DNA from: Amycolatopsis palatopharyngis
GTDB lineage: Bacteria > Actinomycetota > Actinomycetes > Mycobacteriales > Pseudonocardiaceae
Length of the DNA stretch: 42,656 bases
Assembly (NCBI RefSeq): GCF_003385185.1
Contig: NZ_PQHZ01000051.1
Span: 1 to 42,656, forward strand
Direction of reading: 5' to 3'
In this document: positions 8,589 to 16,316 of the stretch, piece after piece
Layout: every line of letters begins with the position of its first letter
How positions within the stretch are numbered: the stretch's first letter is position 1
Translations under genes and position numbers: made by a program
Notes under the pieces: model-generated
What the model was told of the DNA's origin: nothing
Seen by the model: only the letters and a program-made list of their open reading frames with translations
Database searches by the model: none

Positions 8589-10523
8589 GTGTGCGGCCTG
8601 CTTGGACTGGTCTGTGCCAGTGAGAACGACGCGGCGAAGGCCAGGGACGCCGTCGGCCGCGCGCTGCGCTGCCAGCGGCATCGCGGCCCCGACGAGACCG
8701 ACACCTGGGCCGACGGAGAGGTCGTCTACGGGTTCAACCGGCTGGCCTTCATCGACCTCGAGCACTCCCATCAGCCCCTGACCTGGGGTCCGCCGGAGTC
8801 GCCCGAGCGCTACACGATGAACTTCAACGGCGAGATCTACAACTATCTCGAGCTGCGGGCGGAGCTCGCCGAGAAATTCGGTGCGAAGTTCGCCACAGAA
8901 GGCGACGGCGAGGCGATCGTCGCCGCCTACCACCACCTCGGCACCGCCGCCGTCGGCAGGCTGCGCGGGATGTTCGCCTTCCTGATCTGGGACTCCGAGC
9001 GCAAGGTCGTCTTCGGCGCGCGTGACCCGTTCGGCATCAAGCCCCTTTACTACTCGCAGGGTCCCGGCGGCATCGCGTTCTCCAGTGAGAAGAAGAGCCT
9101 GCTGGAGCTGGCCGGCCCGCTCGGTGTCGAAGAGGAGCTGGACCGCACGGCCCTGCAGCACTACCTGGTGCTGCAGTACGTCCCGGAGCCCGCCTCCCTG
9201 CACACCGGGATCCGGCGGATCGAGTCCGGCTGCTCCTTCACGGTGTCGCCGGGCGGGGATCTGGTGACCGAGCGGTACTTCTCCCCCGAGTTCATCGCAC
9301 GCCCGGTGACCAGCCCGGCCGAGGCGTCGGCGCTGCACGAGGAGATCGCCGAGGTGATGCAGGACTCGGTGGCCAAGCACATGATCTCCGACCCCGACAT
9401 CACCGTGGGCGCCTTCCTCTCCGGCGGCATCGACTCCACGGCCATCGCGGCGCTGGCGAAACAGCACAACCCGAACCTGATCACCTTCACCACCGGTTTC
9501 GAGCGGGAGGGCTACTCGGAGGTGGACGTGGCGGCCGAGTCCGCGGCCGCGATCGGTGTGAAGCACGTGATCCGCACGGTCTCCGCCGACGAGATGATGG
9601 AGGCGCTGCCGCTCATCGTCTGGTACCTCGACGACCCGGTGGCCGACCCGGCACTGGTCCCGCTGTGGTTCATCGCACGGGAGGCCCGCAGGCACGTCAA
9701 GGCAGTCCTGTCCGGTGAGGGCTCCGACGAGTTGTTCGGCGGCTACACCATCTACCGCGAGCCGCTGTCGCTCGCGCCGTTCGAGAAGGTCCCCGGCGCC
9801 GTCCGCTCGCTGCTCGGCAAGGTGTCCGCCCGGATCCCGGAGGGCACGCGGGGCAAGGACCTGCTGCGCAGGGGCTCGCTGTCGCTCGAGGAGCGCTACT
9901 ACGGCAACGCGCGGATCTTCCGCGACGACCAGCTGCGCGGCGTGCTGCGCACCTTCACCGAGGGCGTCGGGCATCGCGACGTCACCGGACCCTGGTACCG
10001 CGCCTCGGCGGACTGGGACCCGGTCGCGCGGATGCAGCACGTGGACCTGTTCACCTGGCTGCGCGGGGACATCCTCGTCAAGGCGGACAAGGTGACCATG
10101 GCCAACTCGCTGGAGCTACGGGTGCCGTTCCTGGACTCGGAGGTCTTCCGTGTGGCCTCGCGCATCCCACTGGATCAGAAGATCACCAAGGAGACGACGA
10201 AGTACGCGCTGCGCAGGGCGCTGGACGGGATCGTGCCCGCCCACGTGCTCAACCGGCGCAAGCTCGGCTTCCCGGTGCCGATCCGAGTCTGGTTGCGCGA
10301 CGAGATGTACGACTGGGCGCGCGGCATCATCGCCGACTCCCGCACCGAGGAACTGCTGGACAAGCGGGCCGTTCAGGCACTGCTCGACGAGCACAAGTCC
10401 GGAGCGCTCGATCACAGCAGGCGGTTGTGGGCACTGCTGGTGTTCATGATCTGGCACGGCATCTTCGTCGAGAACCGGATCAAGCCCGAGATCCCGGAAC
10501 CCCAGTACCCCGTGCACGTCTGA
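8589..10523 (+). CDS. asnB: Asparagine synthase, glutamine-hydrolysing
   Basis: The 644-residue enzyme makes asparagine from aspartate, ATP and glutamine. The GTG start at 8589 is fixed by the reading MCGLLGLV, because the N-terminal nucleophile of the class II glutaminase domain must be Cys2. The synthetase domain follows, with the ATP pyrophosphatase loop LSGGIDST near residue 277 and SGEGSDELFGGY. Mycobacteria keep asnB beside ctaC in the same divergent arrangement. The upstream 186 nt hold the ctaC and asnB promoters; I could not fix a clear -10 for asnB. Confidence 0.96.
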   Translation: MCGLLGLVCASENDAAKARDAVGRALRCQRHRGPDETDTWADGEVVYGFNRLAFIDLEHSHQPLTWGPPESPERYTMNFNGEIYNYLELRAELAEKFGAKFATEGDGEAIVAAYHHLGTAAVGRLRGMFAFLIWDSERKVVFGARDPFGIKPLYYSQGPGGIAFSSEKKSLLELAGPLGVEEELDRTALQHYLVLQYVPEPASLHTGIRRIESGCSFTVSPGGDLVTERYFSPEFIARPVTSPAEASALHEEIAEVMQDSVAKHMISDPDITVGAFLSGGIDSTAIAALAKQHNPNLITFTTGFEREGYSEVDVAAESAAAIGVKHVIRTVSADEMMEALPLIVWYLDDPVADPALVPLWFIAREARRHVKAVLSGEGSDELFGGYTIYREPLSLAPFEKVPGAVRSLLGKVSARIPEGTRGKDLLRRGSLSLEERYYGNARIFRDDQLRGVLRTFTEGVGHRDVTGPWYRASADWDPVARMQHVDLFTWLRGDILVKADKVTMANSLELRVPFLDSEVFRVASRIPLDQKITKETTKYALRRALDGIVPAHVLNRRKLGFPVPIRVWLRDEMYDWARGIIADSRTEELLDKRAVQALLDEHKSGALDHSRRLWALLVFMIWHGIFVENRIKPEIPEPQYPVHV

Positions 10524-10525
10524 CT

Positions 10526-10547
10526 CGCACTTTCCCGGGAAAGTGCG
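10526..10547. terminator. Perfect 22-bp palindrome after asnB
   Basis: The 22 bases read identically on both strands around the centre TTTCCCGGGAAA, starting 3 nt after the asnB stop. With the related hairpin at 10581-10619 it lies between the convergent asnB and adoK and probably ends transcription. Confidence 0.6.
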
Positions 10548-10580
10548 CGCCGCCGCGCCCAAACCCCCAGGTCAACGCCG

Positions 10581-10619
10581 CCACCCATTCGCACTTTCCC
10601 GGGAAGTGCGAATGGGTGG
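10581..10619. terminator. Long inverted repeat before the adoK stop
   Basis: The arms pair over about 19 bp with one unpaired T, and the centre GCACTTTCCCGGGAAGTGC is nearly the same as in the palindrome at 10526. It precedes the adoK stop at 10626 and is a likely bidirectional terminator. Confidence 0.6.
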
Positions 10620-10625
10620 TGGGGC

Positions 10626-11615
10626 TCAGGACGGCAGAGCGGCGCCGATCTCCTCGGCGGCCTCCGGGCCGAAAGCCTCGCTGACCCGGCGTAGAGCGGT
10701 TTCCCGCTCGAACGTCCACTCCTGAGTGCCGACGGTCTCCAGGACCAGCACGGCGATCATCGATCCGAGCTGCGCGGCGCGTTCGACGGTCAGCCCGTAG
10801 TGCAGGCCCGCGAGGAAACCGGCACGGAATCCGTCGCCGACTCCCGTGGGGTCTGCCTTGGCCAGCTCCGGTACCGCGCCGACCTGCAGGGCGGTACCGT
10901 CCGCCGAGACGATCTCCACGCCCTTGTCGCCGAGTGTGGTGACCCGCACACCGACGCGGGAAAGCACGTCGGACTCCGCCCAGCCGGTCTTCTGCAGCAG
11001 CAGTTCCCACTCGTAGTCGTTGCTGAAGAGGTAGGTGGCGCCGTCCACGAACGACCTCGCCTGCTCGCCGTCCATCCGCGCGAGCTGCTGCGAGGGGTCG
11101 ACGGCGAAGGTGTAACCGCGCGACCTGCACTCCTGCGCGTGGCGCAGCATCGCCTGCGGGTCGTCGGGACTGATCAGCACGAGGTCGAGCCCGCCTGCCC
11201 TGGCCGAGATCGGCTCCAGCTCGATGTTGCGGGCCTCCGCCATCGCGCCCGCGTAGAAGGTCGCGATCTGGCACAGGTCGTCGTCGGTCGTGCAGACGAA
11301 CCGGGCGGTGTGGGCGACCTCGGAGACGTGCACCCCCGTGGTGTCCACGCCATGGCGCTCCAGCCAGGATCGATAGTCCGCGAAATCGGCGCCCACCGCC
11401 CCGACCAGCACCGGGCGCACTCCCAGCACTCCGAGGCCGAACGCGACGTTCGCGGCGATGCCGCCACGGCGGACGACCAGGTCGTCGGCGAGGAAGCTGA
11501 GCGAGACTCGATGCAGCTGCTCGGCGACCAGCTGCTCGGCGAACCTGCCGGGAAAGTGCATCAGATGGTCCGTCGCGATGCTGCCCGATACCGCGATGCG
11601 CCCCATGGCTGCCAC
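10626..11615 (-). CDS. adoK: PfkB-family carbohydrate kinase, probable adenosine kinase
   Basis: The 329-residue protein is a ribokinase/PfkB-family kinase. RGGIAANVAFGLGVLG is the N-terminal PfkB signature, and DPTGVGDGFRAGFLAG is the C-terminal signature with the catalytic Asp in GVGDGF. The mycobacterial counterpart at this position (between asnB and erpA) is adenosine kinase, a purine-salvage enzyme; the assignment to adenosine rests on that synteny. The GTG at 11615 is preferred because AAGGAG (11621-11626) lies 5 nt before it; an ATG at 11606 would have a 14-nt spacer. Confidence 0.88.
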   Translation of the reverse strand: MAAMGRIAVSGSIATDHLMHFPGRFAEQLVAEQLHRVSLSFLADDLVVRRGGIAANVAFGLGVLGVRPVLVGAVGADFADYRSWLERHGVDTTGVHVSEVAHTARFVCTTDDDLCQIATFYAGAMAEARNIELEPISARAGGLDLVLISPDDPQAMLRHAQECRSRGYTFAVDPSQQLARMDGEQARSFVDGATYLFSNDYEWELLLQKTGWAESDVLSRVGVRVTTLGDKGVEIVSADGTALQVGAVPELAKADPTGVGDGFRAGFLAGLHYGLTVERAAQLGSMIAVLVLETVGTQEWTFERETALRRVSEAFGPEAAEEIGAALPS

Positions 11616-11720
11616 CGGCTCTCCTTGTCGTCGATTTCGGTGTGGGGCACGAAAGAACCGGCAGGAATAACCCTTCCGGGTAGTTCACACCCGCTGCACG
11701 ACACTACCGGTTGGTAAGGG

Positions 11721-11749
11721 TTTCCGGCTGGTCAGCCAGTACATAACGT
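11721..11749 (+). promoter_or_regulatory. Predicted promoter with operator-like dyad for the 11757 small gene
   Basis: TTTCCG (11721-11726), a 17-nt spacer and TAACGT (11744-11749) place the transcription start on or near the GTG at 11757. The perfect 12-bp dyad GGCTGGTCAGCC (11726-11737) lies in the spacer, where a bound repressor would block RNA polymerase. Confidence 0.45.
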
Positions 11750-11756
11750 CGAATAC

Positions 11757-11930
11757 GTGAACCTCACCACGGAACCGGAAACCATCGGCGAGCTGATCGC
11801 CGACTGCAGGCAGATCCCGCAGGACCTGCGCCGCGAACGCCTCCCCGCCCCACGTACCGAGTCGGCGCGCCCCTGGTCGGTCGACGACGCCTGCCACGCC
11901 CAGGTCGCCGACCTCGACGCCTACGTCTGA
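11757..11930 (+). CDS. Small hypothetical protein, 57 residues
   Basis: The frame starts with GTG directly after a predicted promoter, has strongly G/C-rich third codon positions and ends before a terminator hairpin, which together support a real small gene. The product begins VNLTTEPETIGELIADC and ends VADLDAYV; it is acidic at the C-terminus and has no membrane segment. I do not recognise a family. It could also be a remnant of a longer gene. Confidence 0.5.
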   Translation: MNLTTEPETIGELIADCRQIPQDLRRERLPAPRTESARPWSVDDACHAQVADLDAYV

Positions 11931-11963
11931 GACACAACCCGCACGACCCCGCAAACGACAAAA

Positions 11964-11999
11964 CGGGCGCTGGTTCACGTCAAACGTGACCAGCGCCCG
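11964..11999. terminator. Hairpin between the small gene and erpA
   Basis: CGGGCGCTGG and its complement form the base of a roughly 16-bp stem with one bulged T and the loop CAA. It lies between the convergent small gene (stop at 11930) and erpA (stop at 12052). Confidence 0.75.
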
Positions 12000-12051
12000 C
12001 CTGCTGAGAAGCTCGCACCGTGGGACCAGCGGGGTCGCCCCCGCTACAAAA

Positions 12052-12429
12052 TCAGTGGAACGAGTCGCCGCAGGCGCAGGAACCGCCCGCGTTCGGGTTG
12101 TCGATGGTGAAGCCCTGCTTCTCGATGCTGTCGACGAAGTCGATCGAGGCGTCCTGAACGTACGGGGCGCTCATCCGGTCCACGGCCACCTGCAGGCCGT
12201 TGAAATCGCGGAACAGGTCACCGTCGAGCGTGCGCTCGTCGAAGAACAGCTGGTACCGCAGCCCCGCACAGCCACCCGGCTGCACGGCGATACGCAGGTG
12301 CATGTCGTCGCGGCCCTCCTGCTCGAGCAGGGCCTTGGCCTTGGCTGCCGCGTTGTCGGTCAACGTCACGCCGTGCGTGGCCTCGCCGGCCTCGGCCTGC
12401 GTGGTGCCGGTCTGCTCAGCGGTCGTCAT
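12052..12429 (-). CDS. erpA: A-type iron-sulfur cluster carrier/insertion protein
   Basis: The 125-residue protein belongs to the HesB/IscA/ErpA family, which delivers Fe-S clusters to apo-enzymes. The three conserved cysteines are present in GGCAGLRY and in the C-terminal GGSCACGDSFH. The N-terminal extension is polar and Glu/Thr-rich. The ATG at 12429 has GGGAGAG close upstream. The gene is in the same place as the essential mycobacterial erpA (beside adoK) and diverges from the DUF3043 gene. Confidence 0.94.
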   Translation of the reverse strand: MTTAEQTGTTQAEAGEATHGVTLTDNAAAKAKALLEQEGRDDMHLRIAVQPGGCAGLRYQLFFDERTLDGDLFRDFNGLQVAVDRMSAPYVQDASIDFVDSIEKQGFTIDNPNAGGSCACGDSFH

Positions 12430-12589
12430 GGCTCTCCCTCGGGTGTTGCTGTGGCGGGTACCGGTGTCCTCCGTTGGGGAGAACATTCAGAGTGCCCGAT
12501 CTGTTCCACGCTGCTCCGGCGAGAGCGTGGCGCTGTCTCCATGGTGACACATGTGTGGACCAGCTGAACATCACCGGCGAAGCCTGCAA

Positions 12590-12595
12590 TACCCT
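12590..12595 (+). promoter_or_regulatory. -10 hexamer for the leaderless DUF3043 gene
   Basis: TACCCT ends 6 nt before the GTG at 12602, so transcription should start at the start codon. No ribosome binding site is visible. Confidence 0.5.
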
Positions 12596-12601
12596 GAACA
12601 T

Positions 12602-13261
12602 GTGAGGTTCCTGCGCCGCAACAGCACCGAAGAGGCCGAACAGGCCGACAATGCCGCCGTCGACGTCGACGAGAGCGGCGAATCTCACGCGGTCAGGGGG
12701 TACACGCCCGCCAAGGGCAGGGCCACCCCCAAACGCAGGGAAGCCGAGGCCAAGCGCAGGGGACCGGTCGCCCCACCGCCGCGCACCACCCGTGAGGCCA
12801 TCAAGCGCAGCCGCGAGCTGCGCAAGAAGAACCCGGTGAGCAAGGAAGAGCGCCGTGCCGCCGCCAGGGAACGCCGCGAGGGGATGAAAGCGGGTGACGA
12901 GCGTTACCTGCTCCCACGCGACCGGGGCCCGGTGAAGGCCTACGTGCGTGACCTGGTCGACTCGCGCAGGCACGTACTCGGTCTGTTCATGCCGCTGGCG
13001 ATCCTCGTCTTCATCGCGCTGCTCGTACCGCACCCCGCCATCCAGCAGTACGCCACGCTGCTGACCACGTTCATGTTGCTCGGCATGATCGTCGAGGGCT
13101 TCCTGACCGGCAGGCGGATCGCCGCCCAGGTGCGGGAGAAGTTCCCGAACGAGATCGTCAAGGGCCGTTCGATCGGCTGGTACGCCTTCATCAGGGCGAG
13201 CCAGCTGCGCAAGCTCCGGATGCCGAAGCCGAGGGTGAAGCCCGGCGAACCGGTTTCCTGA
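12602..13261 (+). CDS. DUF3043 family membrane protein
   Basis: The 219-residue protein has a long, highly charged N-terminal half rich in Arg, Lys and Glu (for example RAAARERREGMKAGDERYLL), then two adjacent membrane helices (VLGLFMPLAILVFIALLV and the segment ending MLLGMIVEGFL) and a basic tail. This matches the actinobacterial DUF3043 family, function unknown, found between erpA and cobT in mycobacteria. The GTG at 12602 is chosen because the product then starts VRFLRRN and because of the -10 hexamer just upstream. Confidence 0.88.
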   Translation: MRFLRRNSTEEAEQADNAAVDVDESGESHAVRGYTPAKGRATPKRREAEAKRRGPVAPPPRTTREAIKRSRELRKKNPVSKEERRAAARERREGMKAGDERYLLPRDRGPVKAYVRDLVDSRRHVLGLFMPLAILVFIALLVPHPAIQQYATLLTTFMLLGMIVEGFLTGRRIAAQVREKFPNEIVKGRSIGWYAFIRASQLRKLRMPKPRVKPGEPVS

Positions 13262-13281
13262 CCCACGCCCACCCACCACGC

Positions 13282-13371
13282 GAGTTCCCCAATGTGGCAT
13301 TGGGGACGTTCAAGTTCCCCAATGCGGCATTCGGGACGTTGGAGTTCCCCAATGCCACATTGGGGAACTCC
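13282..13371. repeat. Tandem array of three 30-bp palindromic repeats
   Basis: Units lie at 13282-13311, 13312-13341 and 13342-13371. Each centres on a palindrome close to CCCCAATGCCACATTGGGG with a short linker (ACGTTC/G). The array opens with GAGTTCC and closes with GGAACTC, so it is also palindromic as a whole. The same family is at 31213-31324. It follows the DUF3043 gene. Confidence 0.9.
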
Positions 13372-13386
13372 TCCGGCCGGCGGCGA

Positions 13387-13418
13387 TCGGACCTGGAGCG
13401 GACTCCAGGTCGTTAGCT
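13387..13418 (+). promoter_or_regulatory. MerR-type operator-promoter upstream of the aldo/keto reductase
   Basis: The perfect dyad ACCTGGAG-N4-CTCCAGGT (13391-13410) lies between a -35-like TCGGAC (13387-13392) and a -10-like TTAGCT (13413-13418), spaced 20 bp. An over-long spacer filled by such a dyad is typical of MerR-family-controlled promoters. No merR gene is in the window. Confidence 0.5.
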
Positions 13419-13448
13419 AGGCGAAACGTTTGCCGCTAGGGTGAACGT

Positions 13449-14438
13449 ATGGAGTTTCGTCGTCTCGGCCGCAGTGGCCTGAACATCAGTGAGATCTCGT
13501 ACGGCAACTGGCTCACCCACGGATCGCAGGTGGAGGAGGACCAGGCGCAGGCCTGCATCAAGGCCGCGCTGGACGCGGGCATCACCACCTTCGACACCGC
13601 CGACGTGTACGCCAACACGGCCGCGGAATCGGTGCTCGGTCGCGGTCTTGCCGGTCAGCGCAGGGAGAGCCTGGAGATCTTCACCAAGGTCTTCTGGCCG
13701 ACCGGGCCGGGCGGGCCGAACGACAGGGGCCTTGGCCGCAAGCACATCATGGAATCGGCGAACGCGTCGCTGAAGCGCCTGCAGACCGACTACATCGACC
13801 TGTACCAGGCGCACCGCTTCGACCGGACCGTCCCGCTGGAGGAGACCTTCCTCGCCTTCGCCGACCTGGTCCGCCAGGGCAAGGTGCTCTACATCGGCGT
13901 CTCCGAGTGGACCGCCGAGGAGATCACCCGAGGCGCGGCCATCGCCCGTGAGCTCAAGGTCCCGTTCATCTCGAACCAGCCCCAGTACAACGCCCTGTGG
14001 CGGGTCATCGAGTCGCAGGTCATCCCGGCAGCAGAGCGGGAGGGCTTGAGCCAGATCGTCTGGTCGCCGATCGCCCAGGGTGTGCTGACCGGCAAGTACA
14101 AGCCGGGCCAGCCGCTGCCCGAGGGCTCGCGCGCCACCGATGAGAAGGGCGGCGCCAACTTCGTCAAGCGGTTCCTCAACGACGACGTGCTCGAGCGTGT
14201 GCAGCGGCTGGAGCCGCTGGCCAAGCAGGCGGACCTGACCCTCGCCCAGCTGGCGGTCGCCTGGGTGCTGCAGAACCCGAACGTCGCCTCGGCGATCATC
14301 GGCGCCTCCCGTCCGGAGCAGGTGTACGAGAACGTCAAGGCCACGGGAGTCAAGCTCGACGCCGACCTGCTCGAGCAGATCGACGCCGTACTCGACGGAG
14401 TAGTCGAGCGTGACCCGATGCTGACGAAGAGCCCCTGA
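13449..14438 (+). CDS. Aldo/keto reductase (Kv-beta/YghZ-like)
   Basis: The 329-residue NADPH-dependent oxidoreductase has the AKR catalytic tetrad context: FDTADVYANTAAESVLG (Asp and Tyr), the FTKVF lysine, and YIDLYQAHRFD (His). The late part has ASAIIGASRPEQVYENV, a cofactor-binding segment. The start EFRRLGRSGLNISEISYGNW is characteristic of the voltage-gated potassium channel beta-subunit-like AKRs; the substrate is unknown. AGGGTG (13439-13444) lies just before the ATG and could act either as a ribosome binding site or as part of a TAGGGT -10. Confidence 0.93.
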   Translation: MEFRRLGRSGLNISEISYGNWLTHGSQVEEDQAQACIKAALDAGITTFDTADVYANTAAESVLGRGLAGQRRESLEIFTKVFWPTGPGGPNDRGLGRKHIMESANASLKRLQTDYIDLYQAHRFDRTVPLEETFLAFADLVRQGKVLYIGVSEWTAEEITRGAAIARELKVPFISNQPQYNALWRVIESQVIPAAEREGLSQIVWSPIAQGVLTGKYKPGQPLPEGSRATDEKGGANFVKRFLNDDVLERVQRLEPLAKQADLTLAQLAVAWVLQNPNVASAIIGASRPEQVYENVKATGVKLDADLLEQIDAVLDGVVERDPMLTKSP

Positions 14439-14444
14439 TCGAAC

Positions 14445-15173
14445 TCAGCGGTGGCCGAGCACCCGCTCGGCCACCGCGAGGTCGTGGGCGTAGGTGATCT
14501 TGAAGTTCTCCTGCTCGCCGGGGATCCAGCGCACTCGCACCGACGAGAATCGCTCCATACAGGACGCCGTGTCGGTGCCGGCGAACTCCGCCCGCTCGGC
14601 CGCTTCGTAGGCGGCCAGCAGCGGACCCGCACGAAAGCCCTGGGGCGTCTGCACACGTACCAGCGCACCTTCCGGTTTACCTGCCAGCCTGCTGCCGTCC
14701 TTCGTCGCGGCGAAGATGTCCGAGCCCGCCAGCCCAGGCACCGCTCCCCCTTCCCCCCGAGCGGTGCGCAACACATCTGCGATGAGCCGTGGCGTGACGA
14801 GCGGGCGCGCCCCGTCGTGCAGCAGCACGGTGTCGACGGACCCATCCGCGATCCGGCTTGCCAGGTGCCGCAGGGCGTTGAGCTCGGACTCCTGCCGTGT
14901 CGCGCCGCCGTGCACGATCTCGATCCGCGTCCCGGTGTGCTCCGCGCGGACCCGCTCGACCAACTCCTCGTCCTGTGGCCGGATGACCAGCAACAGGACG
15001 CCGATCGACGGCACCGCGGCGAACGCGTCGAGCGACCACGACACGAGCGGGCGGCCCGCGAGCGGAAGGAAAACCTTGTTCAGGTTCGCGCCCACCCTTG
15101 TCCCCGCACCGCTGGCGAGAACGACTCCTGCGGCGAGCGGGGCGGTTTCGGTCTCCGGCACGGCGGAGATCAT
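14445..15173 (-). CDS. IspD/TarI-family cytidylyltransferase
   Basis: The 242-residue protein belongs to the family of 2-C-methyl-D-erythritol 4-phosphate cytidylyltransferase (MEP pathway of isoprenoid synthesis). The nucleotide-binding loop is ASGAGTRVGANLNKVFLPL, with Arg26 and Lys33 matching the catalytic Arg and Lys. VLLHDGARPLV, QTPQGF, GTDTASCME and the late NFKIT lysine (Lys225) also fit. The loop differs from mycobacterial IspD (GSGERL..PKAF type), and ispF is not adjacent, so it may be a paralogue with another substrate; no gene symbol is given for that reason. It converges on the aldo/keto reductase gene and diverges from cobT. Confidence 0.82.
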   Translation of the reverse strand: MISAVPETETAPLAAGVVLASGAGTRVGANLNKVFLPLAGRPLVSWSLDAFAAVPSIGVLLLVIRPQDEELVERVRAEHTGTRIEIVHGGATRQESELNALRHLASRIADGSVDTVLLHDGARPLVTPRLIADVLRTARGEGGAVPGLAGSDIFAATKDGSRLAGKPEGALVRVQTPQGFRAGPLLAAYEAAERAEFAGTDTASCMERFSSVRVRWIPGEQENFKITYAHDLAVAERVLGHR

Positions 15174-15207
15174 ACGGCCGGTCGGCGGGGCAAGCGCTCG
15201 CTCCCGG

Positions 15208-15213
15208 TAGCGT
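15208..15213 (+). promoter_or_regulatory. -10 hexamer for cobT
   Basis: TAGCGT ends 8 nt before the GTG start of cobT at 15222, which predicts a leaderless or nearly leaderless transcript. Confidence 0.4.
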
Positions 15214-15221
15214 TGCCGAGC

Positions 15222-16313
15222 GTGAACGCGGAAACCGGATCTCCCGAACCTGACCGCTCGCCGGCCGACCTCTCGTTCGACGAGGTCGCACAGCCCGACG
15301 AACTCGCGCGGGCAGAGGCGCTGCGGCTGCACAGCACGCTGGTCAAGCCGCCGGGCTCGCTGGGCAAGCTCGAGGAACTCGGCGCCTGGATCGCCGCCTG
15401 CCAGGGCAGGCCGACACCGCGTCCGTTCACCAGGGCAAGGGTGATCGTTTTCGCCGGTGACCACGGAATCGCGGCACACGGGGTCTCGGCCAATCCGCCC
15501 GAGGCGACCGGTCAACTGCTCGGCGTCATGCTCAACGGTGGCGCCGCGATCAACGTGCTGGCTTCGACGGCGGGCGCGAGTGTTCGCGTGGTCGACATCG
15601 CCGTGGACAACGACGGTGCCGAGGCAGGCGTATCGGAGTTCAAGGTGCGGCGGGGTTCCGGCAGCATCGATCGTGAGGATGCGCTCAGCGATGCGGAGGT
15701 GCACGCCGCTCTGCGAGCTGGCAGGCAGATCGCCGACGCCGAAGTGGACGGTGGAGCCGACCTGCTCGTCGCCGCCGACCTCGGGGTTGGCGGGAGCACC
15801 GTGGCCTCGACGTTGATCGCCGCGCTCACCGGCGCCGAACCGGTCGCTGTGATCGGGCGTGGTTCGGGCATCGACGACCACGGGTGGATGCGCAAGGCCG
15901 CGGCCGTCCGCGACGCCCTGCGCCGCGCCCGCACGGCGCTCTCCGACCCGGTCGACCTGCTGCGCACCTCCGGGGGCGCGGATGTGGCGGCGATGACCGG
16001 TTTTCTGGCTCAGGCGGCGATCCGCCGGACGCCGGTGCTGCTGGACGGCCTCACCGTCGGTGCCGCGGCGCTGGTGGCCGAGGAACTCGCGCCGGGTGCC
16101 CGGTCCTGGTGGGTGGCCGCCCACCGGTCCAGCGAGCCCGCGCACGCCATGGTGCTCGAGCACCTCGACCTGGAACCGTTGCAGGACCTGGACATTCGCC
16201 TCGGCGAAGGCGCGGGCGCGGCGAGCGCGCTCCCGCTGCTGTTCATGTCGGCCAGACTGCTCGCGGAGATGGCCACCCGCGAGCAGGCTGGTGTCACCGA
16301 CCCGACGGGATGA
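15222..16313 (+). CDS. cobT: Nicotinate-nucleotide:dimethylbenzimidazole phosphoribosyltransferase
   Basis: The 363-residue enzyme makes alpha-ribazole phosphate for the lower ligand of cobalamin. Signatures are KPPGSLGKLEELGAWIA, VFAGDHGIAAHGVSA, NGGAAINVLA, and the C-terminal DIRLGEGAGAASALPL, whose Glu is the catalytic base in this family. The GTG at 15222 is chosen by the hexamer upstream and by the product starting just before the polar N-terminus. cobS and cobU are not next to it. It converges on ilvE with only 3 nt between stops. Confidence 0.96.
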   Translation: MNAETGSPEPDRSPADLSFDEVAQPDELARAEALRLHSTLVKPPGSLGKLEELGAWIAACQGRPTPRPFTRARVIVFAGDHGIAAHGVSANPPEATGQLLGVMLNGGAAINVLASTAGASVRVVDIAVDNDGAEAGVSEFKVRRGSGSIDREDALSDAEVHAALRAGRQIADAEVDGGADLLVAADLGVGGSTVASTLIAALTGAEPVAVIGRGSGIDDHGWMRKAAAVRDALRRARTALSDPVDLLRTSGGADVAAMTGFLAQAAIRRTPVLLDGLTVGAAALVAEELAPGARSWWVAAHRSSEPAHAMVLEHLDLEPLQDLDIRLGEGAGAASALPLLFMSARLLAEMATREQAGVTDPTG

Positions 16314-16316
16314 CGC

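Noticed and set aside
13282..13371. CRISPR array
   Set aside because: The units are contiguous palindromes with a 30-bp period and no variable spacers, and no cas genes are present.
14451..15221. Upstream extension of the cobT frame across the ispD-like gene
   Set aside because: The sequence before 15222 is antisense to the ispD-like gene and has no CobT homology; the GTG with its -10 hexamer at 15222 is the better start.
15174..15221. Cobalamin riboswitch before cobT
   Set aside because: Only 48 nt separate the divergent starts, too little for this riboswitch, and cobT looks leaderless.
15174..16163. Upstream extension of the ispD-like frame across cobT
   Set aside because: It is antisense to cobT; the IspD-like domain begins at MISAVPE at 15173.
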